A stretch of 64,000 bases of DNA from NCBI GenBank assembly GCA_029433475.1, contig JAQTIE010000006.1:62001-126000 (forward strand), in the 5' to 3' direction. The stretch is from Neisseriaceae bacterium ESL0693 (GTDB lineage Bacteria > Pseudomonadota > Gammaproteobacteria > Burkholderiales > Neisseriaceae). This document shows positions 27,072 to 36,980 of the stretch, in pieces. Positions within the stretch are counted from its first letter, which is position 1, and every line of letters starts with the position of its first letter. The notes under the pieces were generated by a model, which searched no databases, was not told the DNA's origin, and was given only the letters and a program-made list of their open reading frames with translations. The position numbers and the translations under genes are program-made.

Positions 27072-28598
27072 CTAAATTAATCCTTCCCAGCCTTGAGCCG
27101 GATCGCTGGCGCGGGCGTCCAGTGCGGCCTGAACGGTCATGTTCAGGGCTTTGGCTACGCCTTCGCCATAGGCGGGATCGCAGGCATTACAGTTGCGAAT
27201 GTGGCGGTATTTAATAAAGTCTGGGGCGTCTCCCAGAGCGCGGGCGGTGTTGCCAAACAGTGCTTGGCGTTTTTCGTTATCCATTTTCTGAAATAAAGCA
27301 CGTGGCTGGCTGAAGTAGTCGGCATCGTCTTTGCGAAAATCCCAGAAATCAGCATCACCGTGAATTTTCAGGGGCGGCTCTTTGTATTCGGGTTGCTCCT
27401 GCCATTGATTGAAGCTGTTGGGTTCGTAATGGGGCAGGCTGCCGTAGTTGTCGTCTACCCGTACCTGACCATCACGGTGATTACTGAATACCGGGCATTT
27501 GGCTTTGTTAACGGGTATTTGCTGATGATTGACGCCTACGCGATAGCGGGCAGCATCGGCATAGTTGAATAAGCGTGCCTGGAGTACTTTATCGGGAGAA
27601 ACGCTGATACCGGGCACAAGATTGCTGGGCGCAAAGGCGGCTTGTTCAACGTCCAGGAAGTAGTTTTCCGGATTGCGGTTGAGTTCAAATTCGCCTACTT
27701 CAATTAAAGGATAATCGCCGTGTGGCCATACTTTGGTCAGGTCAAACGGGTGATAAGGCACTTTTTCGGCCTCTTCTTCGGGCATGATCTGAATATACAT
27801 GGTCCATTTGGGAAAATCACCGCGGTCAATGGCGTTGAAGAGATCACGCTGATGGCTGTCGCGGTCTTGTCCCATGATGTCGGCTGCTTCGGCATCGGTC
27901 AGGTTTTTGATGCCTTGCTGGGTACGGAAATGGAATTTTACCCAGAAGCGCTCGTTATCGGCGTTGATAAAGCTGAAAGTATGCGAGCCGAAACCGTGCA
28001 TGTGGCGATAGCTGGCGGGAATGCCGCGGTCAGACATGGTGATGGTGACTTGATGGAATGATTCTACCAATAAGGTCCAGAAATCCCAGTTGTAGGTGGG
28101 GCTGCGTAAATTGGTTTTGGGATCGCGTTTAACGGCTTTGTTTAAGTCGGGGAATTTGCGTGGGTCGCGTAGAAAAAATACGGGGGTGTTGTTGCCAACT
28201 AAATCCCAGTTGCCTTCTTCGGTATAAAAGCGCATGGCAAAACCGCGGATATCGCGTTCGGCATCGCCACCACCTCGCTCAGCGGCAACTTCGGAAAAGC
28301 GGACAAACATGTCGGTTTTTTTGCCGATCTGGCTGAATATTTTGGCACGGGTATAGCGGGTGATGTCGTGGGTGACGGTAAAGGTGCCGAAGGCGCCGGA
28401 ACCTTTGGCGTGCATGCGGCGCTCGGGGATGACTTCGCGGACAAAATTACCCAGTTTTTCATTTAACCAGACATCTTGTGCTAACAAGGGGCCGCGCGGG
28501 CCGGCTGTCAGGCTGTTCTGGTTGTCGGTAACCGGTGTGCCGGTATCGGTGGTTAAGTGGGTGACAGGACATGTTTTAATGTCTTTTTCATGACTCAC
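27072..28598 (-). CDS. katA: catalase (haem, small-subunit clade)
   Basis: Haem catalase that dismutates hydrogen peroxide. The 508-aa monofunctional enzyme has distal His63 in [25 protein letters not shown], the distal Asn in [10 protein letters not shown] and the proximal haem Tyr in [14 protein letters not shown]. Length and lack of a C-terminal flavodoxin-like domain place it among clade 3 catalases. The GTG start is supported by AAGGAG nine bases upstream. A direct repeat lies about 95-120 bp upstream (separate entry). Confidence 0.97.
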   Translation of the reverse strand: MSHEKDIKTCPVTHLTTDTGTPVTDNQNSLTAGPRGPLLAQDVWLNEKLGNFVREVIPERRMHAKGSGAFGTFTVTHDITRYTRAKIFSQIGKKTDMFVRFSEVAAERGGGDAERDIRGFAMRFYTEEGNWDLVGNNTPVFFLRDPRKFPDLNKAVKRDPKTNLRSPTYNWDFWTLLVESFHQVTITMSDRGIPASYRHMHGFGSHTFSFINADNERFWVKFHFRTQQGIKNLTDAEAADIMGQDRDSHQRDLFNAIDRGDFPKWTMYIQIMPEEEAEKVPYHPFDLTKVWPHGDYPLIEVGEFELNRNPENYFLDVEQAAFAPSNLVPGISVSPDKVLQARLFNYADAARYRVGVNHQQIPVNKAKCPVFSNHRDGQVRVDDNYGSLPHYEPNSFNQWQEQPEYKEPPLKIHGDADFWDFRKDDADYFSQPRALFQKMDNEKRQALFGNTARALGDAPDFIKYRHIRNCNACDPAYGEGVAKALNMTVQAALDARASDPAQGWEGLI

Positions 28599-29123
28599 GG
28601 TCTGGCTCCTTCTATTAGTTAAATAATATGAAAAGGCCTTTAGTGCTTAGGCTGTCAGATAATTATAGCTATATTGATAATAATAAATGTAAATAATCAA
28701 TTGTTTGTATAATCAATTGTTAAATAACCGGAGATATTTGATTTTTGAATATCTTTTTAATTGAATAACATATTTTAATCATGAGAATAAAAATCAGTTA
28801 TTTAATTGATGCATTCAAATGGTTTGATGTCAGGGTAGAAATATTGGCTTAGCTTGAATTCAGTTTTAATCATACTGGGTATTTTTATTTTAAATCAGGG
28901 CGTGCTGTTCTTGTCTCTGTTCAGGGTCTGAATGGGTTGTATGTAATGATGTTTAGGGTTTGAAACATGATCATTGTGAGGGGGAATGTGAGGGTATTTA
29001 AATAGCTCGAATCTTAAATAAGGTTAATATTTTAATCATGCATTTAAAAATATGAATTTTATTTTTTGGGGTTTATAGGGATAAGGTAAGGAGAGATTAA
29101 AATGGCTAAGCAGATGATGAAAC
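28599..29123. other. intergenic region between katA and the erpA terminator
   Basis: About 525 bp, very AT-rich, no credible ORF. It holds the katA promoter region with a direct repeat at 28692-28720. Nothing else was recognised in 28730-29120. Confidence 0.4.
28692..28720. promoter_or_regulatory. direct repeat upstream of katA
   Basis: ATAATCAATTGTT occurs twice (28692-28704 and 28708-28720) with a 16-bp period, each centred on the palindrome CAATTG. The placement about 95-120 bp before the katA start suggests a regulator-binding site. It does not match a textbook OxyR or Fur site closely enough to name one. Confidence 0.4.
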
Positions 29124-29166
29124 CGGCCTGAATGCCGATAACGGACATTCATCGGTATTCAGGCCG
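29124..29166 (-). terminator. terminator hairpin after erpA
   Basis: CGGCCTGAATGCCGAT / ATCGGTATTCAGGCCG, 16 pairs with one mismatch and an 11-nt loop, 24 bp beyond the erpA stop. Only a short T-run follows on the minus strand. Confidence 0.75.
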
Positions 29167-29189
29167 ATTGAGTGATTGGCTGAACGTGA

Positions 29190-29546
29190 TTAAACTGAAA
29201 AAGAGGAGCCGCAGCCACAGGTAGTAGTGGCATTTGGATTGCGAATAACAAATTGCGAACCGTGCAGGCTTTCGGTGTAATCAATTTCGGCGCCTACCAG
29301 ATACTGGTAGCTCATGGGGTCGATCAGAAAAGTCAGATCGTCTTTTTTGATTTCAAAATCATCATCGTTGACAATTTCATCAAAGGTAAAACCGTATTGA
29401 AAACCCGAGCAGCCGCCGCCAGTCACAAAAACCCGCAATTTCAGATCGGGGTTATTTTCTTCGGCAATTAAGTCTTTAACTTTCACGCAACAATTTTCAG
29501 TAAAGATAATCGGGCTATCTTGAACTATATTATTGGTATCGCTCAT
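29190..29546 (-). CDS. erpA: iron-sulfur cluster insertion protein ErpA
   Basis: A-type carrier that delivers Fe-S clusters to apo-enzymes. The three ligand cysteines are Cys46 in [10 protein letters not shown] and Cys110 and Cys112 in CGCGSSFSV at the C-terminus. The length is 118 aa with the usual extended acidic N-terminus. It stands alone. The pairing with katA nearby is compatible with oxidative-stress physiology, but no shared regulation is visible. Confidence 0.95.
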   Translation of the reverse strand: MSDTNNIVQDSPIIFTENCCVKVKDLIAEENNPDLKLRVFVTGGGCSGFQYGFTFDEIVNDDDFEIKKDDLTFLIDPMSYQYLVGAEIDYTESLHGSQFVIRNPNATTTCGCGSSFSV

Positions 29547-30056
29547 GTTGTGATCCTTCGCTAAAACAGATGTGTGTAGGTGAGATTGTCCGCTTCCTGT
29601 GCGGTTATGGCAAGTGTCAGGCCGGCTTGTGGTTTATTGGTTCTGGTCGGAAGTTGTTTTAGGTTAAATGGGGTTTATTGAGTAATGATCTGACGGGATA
29701 AATCATGTCGGACAATAGGTGATGGATTTGGTTGATCAGATATTTTTTGGGTGTGTCAAACATGGGATGAATGATATCTGCCTTGATTTTATTAAATTAT
29801 TAATAATATGATATTAGTTTATTTCTGAATGGTTTACCCATTACTTTCTGAAAATAATTTTGTTATTGGTGACTCGTTGATTCATTCAGATTTATATCAG
29901 TTTTATTTTAAATGTTCTGGTGGTTGGCTAAACAGGGGCATTGAAAAAAAATTCATAATCGCTGATACTGGCGCATAACCTGCCATTGTGTGTTTGTACT
30001 GATCATCAGTAATTGCACTTCTGTTGTTTTCAATAAACCTTAACTGGAAAATAGAC
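29547..30056. other. intergenic region between erpA and maeB
   Basis: Divergent promoter region of about 510 bp, AT-rich from 29760 on. A TTG at 30024 opens the maeB frame 11 codons early but lacks a ribosome-binding site. No RNA gene or ORF was recognised. Confidence 0.4.
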
Positions 30057-32330
30057 ATGGACGAATTACTCAAAGAAGCCGCCTTAAAATTTCATGAAAA
30101 ACCACGTCCGGGTAAAATTCAGATTACACCAACCAAGCCTTTGGCTACTCAGTATGATTTGTCGCTAGCTTATTCTCCCGGTGTAGCCGCGCCGTGTATG
30201 GAAATTCACCGCGATCCGCTTAATTCCTATAAATACACTGCCCGGGGTAATTTGGTGGCGGTGATTTCCAATGGTACTGCGGTACTGGGGCTGGGCAATA
30301 TCGGCGCTTTGGCCGGTAAGCCGGTGATGGAAGGTAAGGGTGTTTTATTCAAAAAATTTGCCGGTATTGATGTTTTTGATATTGAAGTGAATGAAACCGA
30401 TCCGGATAAATTGGTGGACATTATTGCTTCGCTGGAGCCTACTTTTGGCGGGATTAATTTAGAAGATATTAAAGCGCCAGAGTGTTTTTATATTGAAAAG
30501 AAATTGCGTGAACGCTGTAATATTCCGGTTTTCCATGACGATCAGCACGGTACCGCCATTATTACTGCTGCGGCCATTCTGAATGGTCTGCGGGTGGTGG
30601 ATAAAAACATCGCTGAAGTGAAGCTGGTGTGTTCAGGTGCGGGCGCTGCGGCCATTGCCTGTCTGGAACTGCTGGTCGCTTTGGGCATGAAACGTGAAAA
30701 CATCACGGTTTGTGACTCTAAAGGGGTGATTTATCAGGGTCGCGATGAACACATGGCCGAATCAAAACAGAGATTCGCCATTGCTGACCATGGTCAGCGG
30801 GTGCTGGCCGATGCGGTAACGGGTAAAGATATTTTTCTGGGATTGTCAGGCCCGAATGTGTTAAGTGTTGAAATGCTTAAAACCATGGCCAAAGACCCGA
30901 TTATTCTGGCGATGGCTAATCCAACGCCTGAAATCTGGCCGCCGGAAGCACATGCCGCCCGCCCGGATGCGATTATCGGCACCGGACGTTCTGATTTTCC
31001 CAATCAGGTCAATAATGTATTGTGTTTCCCGTTTATTTTCCGCGGTGCGCTGGATGTCGGTGCCACCACCATTAATGAAGAAATGAAGCTGGCCTGTGTG
31101 CGGGCGATCGCTGACTTGGCGATGGCTGAACAAAATGATGAAGTGGCCATGGCTTATGGTAATGCGGAATTGACTTTCGGGCGTGAATATCTGATTCCGA
31201 AACCATTCGACCCGCGTTTGATTGCAGTGGTGGCGCCGGCTGTGGCCAAGGCGGCCATGGATTCAGGGGTGGCTACGCGTCCGATTACCGATATGGAGGC
31301 CTATGTAGAAAAACTGAATCAGTTTGTCTATAAATCCAGTTTATTCATGAAACCGGTTTTTGCACAGGCCAAAAAAGAGATCAAGCGGGTAGTGTTGTGT
31401 GAAGGTGAAGATCAGCGTGTTTTACATGCCGCTCAACAGATCGTATCACAGAAACTGGCATTCCCGATTCTGATTGGCCGGCCGGAAGTGATTGAAAGCC
31501 GTCTGCAAAAACTGGGGCTGACTATTCAGCCGGGTAAAGATTTTGAAATTGTGAATAACCAGCAGGATCCGCGTTATCGTGAATACTGGCAGACGTATTA
31601 TGAAATGCGTAAACGTCACGGGGTGACTGAGGATATTGCCCGGCGCCGCATGATCAGCAGCACTACCCTGATTGGAGCCATGATGGTGCATTTGGGTCAG
31701 GCTGATGCCATGGTTTGTGGTACGGTAGGCCGCTTTCACAGTCATTTTTCCATTCTGGAAGAGGTGATTGGCTATAATAATCCGGAACGCAATGCGTGCG
31801 CGATGAATGCCTTGATTCTGGGTTCGGGTAATATCTTTATTACCGATACTTATGTCAATCCGGAACCGGATGCTGATAAAGTGGCGGCAACGACGCTGAT
31901 GTGTGCTGAAGAAATGCAGCGCTTCGGGATTGAGCCTCGGGTAGCCTTGTTGTCCAATTCCAATTTTGGTGAACTGGATCAGCCAGGTCCACGGTTAATG
32001 CAAGAGGCGTTGAAGCTGATTCAGAAAGCCAGACCGGAACTGATCATTGATGGTGAAATGCAGGGCGATGCTGCGCTGATGGAGTCTATGCGCGATAAAA
32101 TCATGCCGGACAGTTCTTTGAAGGGTGCGGCCAATTTGCTGGTGATGCCCAATGTGGAGGCGGCCAACATCAGCTACAATTTATTGCGGGTTTCTGCTTC
32201 TGATGGCGTGACCATTGGTCCGATTCTGATGGGTATGAATAAACCGGCGCACATTTTAACGCCACTGTCTTCTGTACGGCGGATTGTGAATATGGTGGCG
32301 CTGGCTGCTGTGGATGCGCAACGTAAGTAA
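30057..32330 (+). CDS. maeB: NADP-dependent malic enzyme with phosphotransacetylase-like domain
   Basis: Oxidatively decarboxylates malate to pyruvate. The malic enzyme part (about 1-410) shows YSPGVAAPC, the lysine-bearing [20 protein letters not shown] and the dinucleotide-binding VCSGAGAAA. The C-terminal half (about 430-757) is a phosphotransacetylase-like regulatory domain. This two-domain form is typical of MaeB. The ATG at 30057 gives 757 aa and begins [10 protein letters not shown] as in family members. Confidence 0.96.
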   Translation: MDELLKEAALKFHEKPRPGKIQITPTKPLATQYDLSLAYSPGVAAPCMEIHRDPLNSYKYTARGNLVAVISNGTAVLGLGNIGALAGKPVMEGKGVLFKKFAGIDVFDIEVNETDPDKLVDIIASLEPTFGGINLEDIKAPECFYIEKKLRERCNIPVFHDDQHGTAIITAAAILNGLRVVDKNIAEVKLVCSGAGAAAIACLELLVALGMKRENITVCDSKGVIYQGRDEHMAESKQRFAIADHGQRVLADAVTGKDIFLGLSGPNVLSVEMLKTMAKDPIILAMANPTPEIWPPEAHAARPDAIIGTGRSDFPNQVNNVLCFPFIFRGALDVGATTINEEMKLACVRAIADLAMAEQNDEVAMAYGNAELTFGREYLIPKPFDPRLIAVVAPAVAKAAMDSGVATRPITDMEAYVEKLNQFVYKSSLFMKPVFAQAKKEIKRVVLCEGEDQRVLHAAQQIVSQKLAFPILIGRPEVIESRLQKLGLTIQPGKDFEIVNNQQDPRYREYWQTYYEMRKRHGVTEDIARRRMISSTTLIGAMMVHLGQADAMVCGTVGRFHSHFSILEEVIGYNNPERNACAMNALILGSGNIFITDTYVNPEPDADKVAATTLMCAEEMQRFGIEPRVALLSNSNFGELDQPGPRLMQEALKLIQKARPELIIDGEMQGDAALMESMRDKIMPDSSLKGAANLLVMPNVEAANISYNLLRVSASDGVTIGPILMGMNKPAHILTPLSSVRRIVNMVALAAVDAQRK

Positions 32331-32356
32331 ATAGTTCACTTTACTGTTAAAATAAC

Positions 32357-32391
32357 GGGCTGTCTGAATGATTCAGGCGGCCTGTTTTTTT
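32357..32391 (+). terminator. intrinsic terminator after maeB
   Basis: GGGCTGTCTGAA / TTCAGGCGGCCT stem with G-U pairs, 3-nt loop, then a run of seven T. The GGCTGTCTGAA arm resembles Neisseriaceae DNA-uptake words. Confidence 0.88.
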
Positions 32392-32408
32392 ATGAAGGAA
32401 AATGAATT

Positions 32409-32918
32409 ATGCCAAGTCAGCAAAATCGCTTGCCTGAGCCAAATTATATTACGCCGGCAGGTTATCAGGCGTTGCAGAATGAATTGTATCAGTTGGTGCA
32501 TAAGGAACGGCCTGAGGTGGTCAATGTGGTTAACTGGGCAGCCGGTAATGGTGATCGCAGTGAAAACGGTGATTATCTGTATGGTAAGCGCCGGCTGCGT
32601 GAAATTGATCGGCGTATCCGGTTTTTAACCAAACGCATTGAGGCAGCACAAGTGGTTGATCCGGAAGCGCGGGAAGAGACAGATCAGGTGTTTTTCAGTG
32701 CCACGGTGACGATTTTAAGAGGTAATGGCACCGAGCAGACCGTACGGATTGTGGGTAGAGATGAAATTGATGCCAGTCAGCATAAGATTTCCTGGGTTTC
32801 CCCTTTGGCACGGTGTTTATTGAAGGCACGTGAGGGGGATGAGGTGTTATTGCATGGGCCTGACGGCACGGAACGTATTGAAGTGTTAACGGTGGCCTAT
32901 TGCCGGATTGAGGCTTAA
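32409..32918 (+). CDS. greB: transcription elongation factor GreB
   Basis: Stimulates transcript cleavage by backtracked RNA polymerase. The 169-aa protein has an N-terminal coiled coil with the acidic tip NGDRSENGDYLYGKRRLREID (D/E residues that enter the polymerase channel) and a C-terminal FKBP-like domain with ISWVSPLARCLLKAREGD. The longer basic N-terminus and overall similarity favour GreB over GreA. Confidence 0.94.
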   Translation: MPSQQNRLPEPNYITPAGYQALQNELYQLVHKERPEVVNVVNWAAGNGDRSENGDYLYGKRRLREIDRRIRFLTKRIEAAQVVDPEAREETDQVFFSATVTILRGNGTEQTVRIVGRDEIDASQHKISWVSPLARCLLKAREGDEVLLHGPDGTERIEVLTVAYCRIEA

Positions 32919-33062
32919 TATTCTATAATCATATTAATGTTTTAATATTATCAGTTGTTTGTATTATTAAGACAGCATGCATGATAAAATAATAATACGT
33001 CCATTATTGTGTTATGATGATAAATCAAGTTAAATTTTTAATCTTATTGACAATAAATATCA

Positions 33063-33977
33063 ATGCTAAATCCTAAAATTGAACCTATTTTAAAACAGCT
33101 GAATGCGCTTATTCTGGGGAAACAAGAAGTTATTGTTCAATTAATGGCTTGTATACTGGCCAGAGGGCATGTGTTGCTGGAAGATGTGCCCGGAGTCGGT
33201 AAAACCACATTGGCTTATGCATTGGCCACGGTGCTGGGGCTGAAGTATCAGCGCGTGCAGTTTACCAATGACATGCTGCCGGCTGATTTATTGGGGGTGA
33301 GTATTTTTCAGCCACAAAAAGGTCAGTTTACTTTTCATCCGGGGCCGATTTTTCATTCATTCCTGCTCGCTGATGAAATCAATCGCGCCTCACCCAAACT
33401 GCAATCGGCACTGCTGGAAGCGATGGAGGAGCGTCAGGTTTCGATAGATGGTGAAACTTATGCTTTGCCTAAGCCTTTTCTGGTGGTGGCTACCCAGAAT
33501 CCGATCGAACAACAGGGCACATACCCTTTACCGGAGGCGCAGCTGGATCGCTTTATGATGCGTTTAAGTCTGGGTTATCCGGCAGAGCAGGCTGAAAAAA
33601 AATTATATTTACAGGGTGACCGGCGTCAGTTTATTCCGCGTTTGAAACAGGTAGCCAATGAGGCGTTACTGTGTCAGTGGCAAAAGGAAGCCGCCAGCGT
33701 TGCCATTGCCCCTGCTGCGGCTGATTATGTCTACCGGCTGGTAGAGGCTACCCGCCAGCCGTCAAAATTTAAGATAGGATTAAGTCCGCGTGCCGGGCTG
33801 GCGCTGGTGACGGCTGCTAAGGCATATGCGTGGCTGCACGGGCGGCAGCATGTATTGCCGGAAGATATTAAAGCGCTCTGGGTGGTCGTGGCCGCCCATC
33901 GTTTACAGCCGATAGAAACGCAGAGAAACAGTGTGGTTTTACTGAATGAAATTTTGAATTATGTCAAAGTGGTATAA
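33063..33977 (+). CDS. MoxR-family AAA+ ATPase
   Basis: 304 aa with Walker A PGVGKTT (43-49), Walker B LLADEINRA (about 107-115), sensor region VVATQNPIEQQGTYPLPEAQLDRF and the C-terminal lid. MoxR ATPases usually act as chaperone-like activators of partner proteins. The gene directly overlaps a DUF58 gene and precedes a transglutaminase membrane protein, the standard MoxR-DUF58-TgpA cluster. The client is unknown. Confidence 0.92.
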   Translation: MLNPKIEPILKQLNALILGKQEVIVQLMACILARGHVLLEDVPGVGKTTLAYALATVLGLKYQRVQFTNDMLPADLLGVSIFQPQKGQFTFHPGPIFHSFLLADEINRASPKLQSALLEAMEERQVSIDGETYALPKPFLVVATQNPIEQQGTYPLPEAQLDRFMMRLSLGYPAEQAEKKLYLQGDRRQFIPRLKQVANEALLCQWQKEAASVAIAPAAADYVYRLVEATRQPSKFKIGLSPRAGLALVTAAKAYAWLHGRQHVLPEDIKALWVVVAAHRLQPIETQRNSVVLLNEILNYVKVV

Positions 33978-34902
33978 ATCATTGTCACCTTTGCCACTGG
34001 ATGGCCGCACAGCAGTCAGTGGACGTCATATGCGGACAAGGTTTACCTGGTTTGTTTTCCGGGTTTATGGTCTTTGTGGTCTCTTGTTTGTATTATCATT
34101 GATTTATCAGAATAATCTGACTTATTTGTTGGCTATTCTCTTATTTTTTATTGGTTTCTATATTTCATATTTAAGTACAAAACAATTGTACGGGCTGGTA
34201 CTGGAAGTGATTGCCGAGCAGGAATATTTTGCCGGGGAACCGATCACGCTGACTTTGCGGGTCGTGCCGCCGCTGAAATGGCCAAGAATAATAGAGTTAT
34301 ATATGGATGCGGAACATATGCCGGAAGCTTTAGACTGGCAGACCTGGTCTATTGATGCCAGTAACATGACGTTTAAGTGTTCGATTCCGCCACAACCGCG
34401 CGGAAAACTACCGCCCCTGATTTTACATTGCTCTAGTGCAGCCCCATTCGGACAAGTACGTTGTGAGGTATGCTGGCGTTATGAAAGCGATATTGTGGTT
34501 TACCCGCAACCGGTAAAACCAGCGCTGGCTGCCGATACATCATCCATTCAGACCGATGGCGATGTTGCGTCTGCGGGTCTGCAAGGCGAGGATCTGGCCT
34601 TTTTGCTGCCTCATCAGGCAGGCACATCCATGCATCAGATCGCATGGAAGCAATATGCCAAAAACCAGCAATTGCTGGATAAGTATTTTGATCAGTATGT
34701 GCCTGTCTTGGCTTCCGAAACCATTTCCTATCGTGATTATCCTGATGTCTGTGATAAGGATAAACTGGCTGGTTTGTTGTGCTATCGGCTCTTGAAGGCA
34801 CATCGGCAGGGACGGCCTTATCAGCTGGAATTACCACAACAGCTGTTGTCGTCTGATTCTGCTTCATTGTCACAGTGTCTGTATGCTTTGGGGGCATGGT
34901 GA
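33961..34902 (+). CDS. DUF58 domain protein
   Basis: 313 aa with two N-terminal transmembrane helices (about 30-50 and 52-70), a beta-rich middle and a DUF58 region (about 195-260, GEDLAFLLPHQAGTS...WKQYAK). Its start overlaps the MoxR gene by 17 bp, and its stop overlaps the next start (TGATG). DUF58 proteins resemble von Willebrand A-type domains and are the usual partners of MoxR ATPases. Confidence 0.88.
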   Translation: MSKWYKSLSPLPLDGRTAVSGRHMRTRFTWFVFRVYGLCGLLFVLSLIYQNNLTYLLAILLFFIGFYISYLSTKQLYGLVLEVIAEQEYFAGEPITLTLRVVPPLKWPRIIELYMDAEHMPEALDWQTWSIDASNMTFKCSIPPQPRGKLPPLILHCSSAAPFGQVRCEVCWRYESDIVVYPQPVKPALAADTSSIQTDGDVASAGLQGEDLAFLLPHQAGTSMHQIAWKQYAKNQQLLDKYFDQYVPVLASETISYRDYPDVCDKDKLAGLLCYRLLKAHRQGRPYQLELPQQLLSSDSASLSQCLYALGAW

Positions 34903-36896
34903 TGAAAAAAAAGGATAAAGCGGCAGACCAGCTACTGCCCTTAAATATTCAGATGTATCTTCTGGGGGTGATGGTCTGGTTTGTCCTGCCCTTGTTGTTT
35001 TATGTGCCGTTGGCAATCAGTGTATTGTTTGTGGTGTTGTGTTTTGCCCGACTGGTATTACTCATGCTGGGCATTCAGTCGCTTTCCCGCTGGATTCTGG
35101 TGGTATTGATTCTGGTGGTAACGGCGCTGGTTTACCGTAATCTGGGCACCATTCTGGGCAGAGAGGGCGGGGTTTCGCTACTGATTTTACTGATGGTGCT
35201 GAAAAGCTTTGAAAGTAAAACACGGCGTGACTGGCATTTATTGTTACAGATACAGCTGTTGGCCATGGGGGTGGTATTGCTGTTTAATCAGCATTTCTGG
35301 GTTGTTTTATGGGTGCTGTTTGATTTGTGGTTGTTTTTATCTGTATTGGCTTTGACTTGTGGTGTGCGCTCATACCGGGTTTTGTGGCAATCGGCCAAAA
35401 TGATATTGATCAGTCTGCCTTGTGCGATTGCCGTTTTTATGGTGTTGCCCAAAGCGGATATAACCAGATCATCAGAGGCCATGTTTGATCAGTATACGCG
35501 AGAGTCTTCAGAGCGGCAGATCGGCCGGACGGGGAATGCAAGTAATACACTTGAAGCGGGTAAAGTCGGTCAGTTGATTCAGACCAATAATCTGGTTTTC
35601 AATGCTGAATTTGATCAGCCGGCACAGATTCAACCGAAAGACCTGTACTGGCGTGAAACAGTGATGGGGCTGAATCGGCGCGGCGTCTGGTATGCGATTG
35701 AGAAAACATCGTTTGAACCTGAATCGGAGGAATATCCGGTTCAACGGCATACGCCCATTGGTTATCAGCTGTTTTTAAAAGATAATAAAGACCGTATACC
35801 GGCCTTGGATTATCCGCTGGCGGTTGGCGCTGATCAGGAACGATGGCAATGGAAAGCAGGTTATGTATTGCGCCTGAACGAACCTGCTGATGGCTGGCAG
35901 CAGATTCATTTACAATCAGCGCTGTCTGATCGGGTAGGGCAAAATTTAACTGTGTCTGAACGACAATACTATACGCAATTACCTAAAGGAATGAATCTGC
36001 AAACACGCCGTCTGGCACAGGAGCTGGCGGCGCGTTCGCACAGTGATGAAGATTTTGTTCAGCATGTGCTGGCCTTTTTCCATCAGGGTGGTTTTGTTTA
36101 TACTCTTTCGCCCCGACGCAGTGATCACTGGAAAAATCGTACGGATTTCTTTTTACTGGATGGTCGTGAAGGTTTTTGTGAGGATTACGCCGATGCCATG
36201 GTATGGCTGGCGCGATCAGTGGGGATACCTGCCCGGATTGTCACCGGTTATCTGGGGGCGGAGCCACACTCAAACGGCAAGTTCTGGCAGGTACGGGGTA
36301 AAAATGCGCATGCATGGACGGAAATCTGGTTACAGGATAAAAAAATCTGGTGGCGGGTTGATCCGACAGGCGCAGTATCATCTGAGCGTATAGAAGCAGG
36401 GATTACAGAGGCATTGCCAAAAGAAGAGACGGCCAGTCTGCAATCATCTGCACCGTGGCTGGATAAATATGTACAGAGCGGGCAGTTTTACTGGCAGCGC
36501 TGGGTCATTGATTATGATCATAAGCATTCAAAAACCGTACGAACATGGTTTAAAACCCACTGGATAGCGATTGGTGTGTTTTTATTGTTGTTGGGTGTGG
36601 CCGGCTGGTGGTACAGACGCTGGCGGGCAGATTCGGTATTGCCACTGAATCAGGGCTGGCGATTGCTGGCGGTTGTGCTGGAGATGGAAGAAGAGGACTG
36701 GGCAGTCATGGGGCCAGAAGAAGTAAAAGCCGTCTTGATACAGGTGAACATGATGACGCCCCAGCTGATGGTCTTACTGGATCAGTATATTGCCTGGGTA
36801 TACGCTGCAACACAATTGCCACCTTTGCGTCAACAGCGCCATTGGCTCAGACAGCTACGGCGTGAAGTCGCACGGATACAAAAAGCATCAGGCTGA
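34902..36896 (+). CDS. transglutaminase-like membrane protein (TgpA/DUF3488 type)
   Basis: 664 aa. About five N-terminal transmembrane helices (about 12-185) are followed by a periplasmic transglutaminase-core domain with catalytic Cys in EGFCEDYADAMVW, His in NAHAWTEIWL and Asp in WWRVDPTG. One more membrane helix near residue 555 precedes a cytoplasmic tail. The Pseudomonas homologue TgpA is essential, but its substrate is not firmly known. Last gene of the MoxR-DUF58-TgpA operon; an alternative ATG lies six bases upstream. Confidence 0.88.
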   Translation: MKKKDKAADQLLPLNIQMYLLGVMVWFVLPLLFYVPLAISVLFVVLCFARLVLLMLGIQSLSRWILVVLILVVTALVYRNLGTILGREGGVSLLILLMVLKSFESKTRRDWHLLLQIQLLAMGVVLLFNQHFWVVLWVLFDLWLFLSVLALTCGVRSYRVLWQSAKMILISLPCAIAVFMVLPKADITRSSEAMFDQYTRESSERQIGRTGNASNTLEAGKVGQLIQTNNLVFNAEFDQPAQIQPKDLYWRETVMGLNRRGVWYAIEKTSFEPESEEYPVQRHTPIGYQLFLKDNKDRIPALDYPLAVGADQERWQWKAGYVLRLNEPADGWQQIHLQSALSDRVGQNLTVSERQYYTQLPKGMNLQTRRLAQELAARSHSDEDFVQHVLAFFHQGGFVYTLSPRRSDHWKNRTDFFLLDGREGFCEDYADAMVWLARSVGIPARIVTGYLGAEPHSNGKFWQVRGKNAHAWTEIWLQDKKIWWRVDPTGAVSSERIEAGITEALPKEETASLQSSAPWLDKYVQSGQFYWQRWVIDYDHKHSKTVRTWFKTHWIAIGVFLLLLGVAGWWYRRWRADSVLPLNQGWRLLAVVLEMEEEDWAVMGPEEVKAVLIQVNMMTPQLMVLLDQYIAWVYAATQLPPLRQQRHWLRQLRREVARIQKASG

Positions 36897-36910
36897 ACCA
36901 TAGCGCTATT

Positions 36911-36950
36911 TAAAAACGGAGACCTAGATGATGGTCTCCGTTGATGGTTT
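36911..36950. terminator. terminator between the TgpA gene and poxB
   Basis: AACGGAGACC / GGTCTCCGTT, a perfect 10-bp stem with an 8-nt loop between convergent genes; probably serves both. Confidence 0.8.
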
Positions 36951-36980
36951 CATTACTGTTGTTCAATACGGCTATGTACT

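Noticed and set aside
27720-28061. 113-codon plus-strand ORF opposite katA
   Set aside because: Shadow of the catalase gene on the opposite strand, no ribosome-binding site and no family motif.
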